The translations under genes and the position numbers were made by a program. The notes under the pieces are model-generated. The model did not search any database. It saw only the letters and a program-made list of their open reading frames with translations, and was not told the DNA's origin. 5,871 nucleotides of DNA from contig NZ_CALKTS010000162.1 in NCBI RefSeq assembly GCF_937997595.1, positions 1-5,871 on the forward strand. Direction: 5' to 3'. Numbering within the stretch: the stretch's first letter is position 1; every line of letters begins with the position of its first letter. Source of the stretch: an uncultured Campylobacter sp. Lineage in GTDB: Bacteria; Campylobacterota; Campylobacteria; Campylobacterales; Campylobacteraceae. Below, piece after piece: positions 5,021 to 5,871 of this stretch.

Positions 5021-5871
5021 TTAAAATTTATACGCCACGCTTAGCTTGAAATTTCGTCCCGGCTCCCAGTCGATAGCGTTTGAATCACCGGTGAAATCGG
5101 CGCTGCGCTGCGAGTGCGATGCGTAGGCTTTATCAAAGAGATTGTAAACGCCAGCGTTGATCTCAAGCCCTTTAAATCGCCCGCTATCCGGAGCGTAGGT
5201 CACATATAGATCGTGAACCGCGTAGCTAGGCACTTTTGTTTTTTCGTCGCTAGCTGCGGAGGCTACGTTTTTGGAGTCGAAAAAGAGCAAGTTATAACCC
5301 AGCAGTAGATCCGCCGCAGAGATTGCGTACTCGGCATTGAAGGTGTATTTATCGCCATAGTCGCGGTAGCCGATGATGTTTGAGCTTAGATAGCCCGAGC
5401 CGCTGCGCACGCGATCTTTATATTCTACGTGCTGGTGGGTGTAACCCGCAGCAAGGCTCAAATCATCTAATATTAATCTTGCGTAAAGCTCGACGCCGTC
5501 AATATCCGCACCGCCTGCGTTAGCCCTGCATAAGGTGCCCTGCGCGCCTCCCGGGCAGCCGACGATTCCGCCCGCCGCGTTGTTATCTACGATGAGATTT
5601 TTATACTCCGTTCTGAAATACTTCGCAGTTAGGCTTACTGAGGAATTCTCTCCTAGCTCGCTTTTGTAGCGACTGCCTATTTCGTAGGCGTTACCCGTAG
5701 TGGCCTTTAAATTTTCATTGGCCATCCAGCTTAGTGGTCTGCCGCGGCTAGTACCCGTAGCCATCATGCTCTCCATTACGTCAGGTCCTCTAAATACTCG
5801 CGCATAGCTCGCAAACGCTCCAAATCCCGCGCCGATCTCGTAATCAAGCGCCAAGGCGGGGCTTACTTCGT
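5021..5871 (-). CDS. TonB-dependent outer-membrane receptor, C-terminal part
   Basis: Receptors of this kind import iron-siderophores, heme or similar ligands across the outer membrane using TonB-ExbB-ExbD energy. About 283 residues are visible; the frame is open to the window edge, so the signal peptide, TonB box, plug and first barrel strands are missing. Counting from the TTG codon at 5854, barrel signatures are FASYARVFRGPDV (14-26), YEIGSRYKSELGENSSVSLTAKYFRTEY (57-84), DIDGVELYARL (117-127), then NLFDKAYASHSQRS (238-251) and the typical ending PGRNFKLSVAYKF (265-277) with terminal Phe. Amphipathic strands alternate with polar loops throughout. A loop holds two cysteines at 100 and 109, probably a surface disulphide. 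The ending resembles heme and siderophore receptors, but the ligand cannot be assigned from this part. The stop is TAA at 5021-5023, followed by tandem hairpins. The codon at 5854 is internal, not the start. Confidence 0.93.
   Translation of the reverse strand, partial: EVSPALALDYEIGAGFGAFASYARVFRGPDVMESMMATGTSRGRPLSWMANENLKATTGNAYEIGSRYKSELGENSSVSLTAKYFRTEYKNLIVDNNAAGGIVGCPGGAQGTLCRANAGGADIDGVELYARLILDDLSLAAGYTHQHVEYKDRVRSGSGYLSSNIIGYRDYGDKYTFNAEYAISAADLLLGYNLLFFDSKNVASAASDEKTKVPSYAVHDLYVTYAPDSGRFKGLEINAGVYNLFDKAYASHSQRSADFTGDSNAIDWEPGRNFKLSVAYKF

Noticed and set aside
5021..5854. Complete gene starting at the TTG at 5854
   Set aside because: In-frame codons upstream (reading EVSPA) continue the barrel sequence to the window edge, and receptors of this family need an N-terminal plug that is absent, so the gene is partial.

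Overview
The window looks like a chromosomal segment of a Campylobacter (Campylobacterota), most likely one of the higher-GC oral or gut species such as C. gracilis, C. showae or C. rectus. The reasons are the QueC, TsaD and CreD sequence types, a promoter of the T-run/TATAAT kind, and intergenic DNA saturated with the word AAATTT. The species cannot be fixed from the sequence alone.

Layout, left to right. Positions 1-606 (+) hold the 3' part of queC (7-cyano-7-deazaguanine synthase). Its conserved C-terminal half is intact. Ahead of it, about 65 codons of degenerate in-frame repeats are built on the same AAATTT word that fills the intergenic DNA. Positions 607-910 are non-coding, with a 75-nt nested palindrome, a short inverted repeat and a good promoter. 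Positions 911-1835 (+) hold two tandem paralogous small genes of unrecognised family, strikingly AT-rich beside their GC-rich neighbours. Their first 19 residues are identical and their bodies have diverged. The degenerate start of a third copy follows at 1837. Positions 1894-2901 (-) hold tsaD (tRNA t6A synthesis, GTG start) behind a clear promoter. Positions 2902-3256 are non-coding, with about a dozen AAATTT words, a 13-bp palindrome and the creD terminator. Positions 3257-4651 (-) hold a complete creD-type inner-membrane protein gene (TTG start). Positions 4652-5020 are non-coding and contain two adjacent hairpins that look like a tandem terminator for the next gene. Positions 5021-5871 (-) hold the C-terminal part of a TonB-dependent outer-membrane receptor whose 5' end lies outside the window.

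The identified genes are independent housekeeping or envelope functions (queuosine precursor synthesis, t6A tRNA modification, envelope protein, iron or heme-type uptake) and do not form one pathway. The most unusual content is the AT-rich paralog array with conserved junctions, which resembles the architecture of immunity-gene arrays although no toxin is visible, and the invasion of queC by the genome's intergenic repeat word. No RNA genes, CRISPR array, transposase or integrase were seen.
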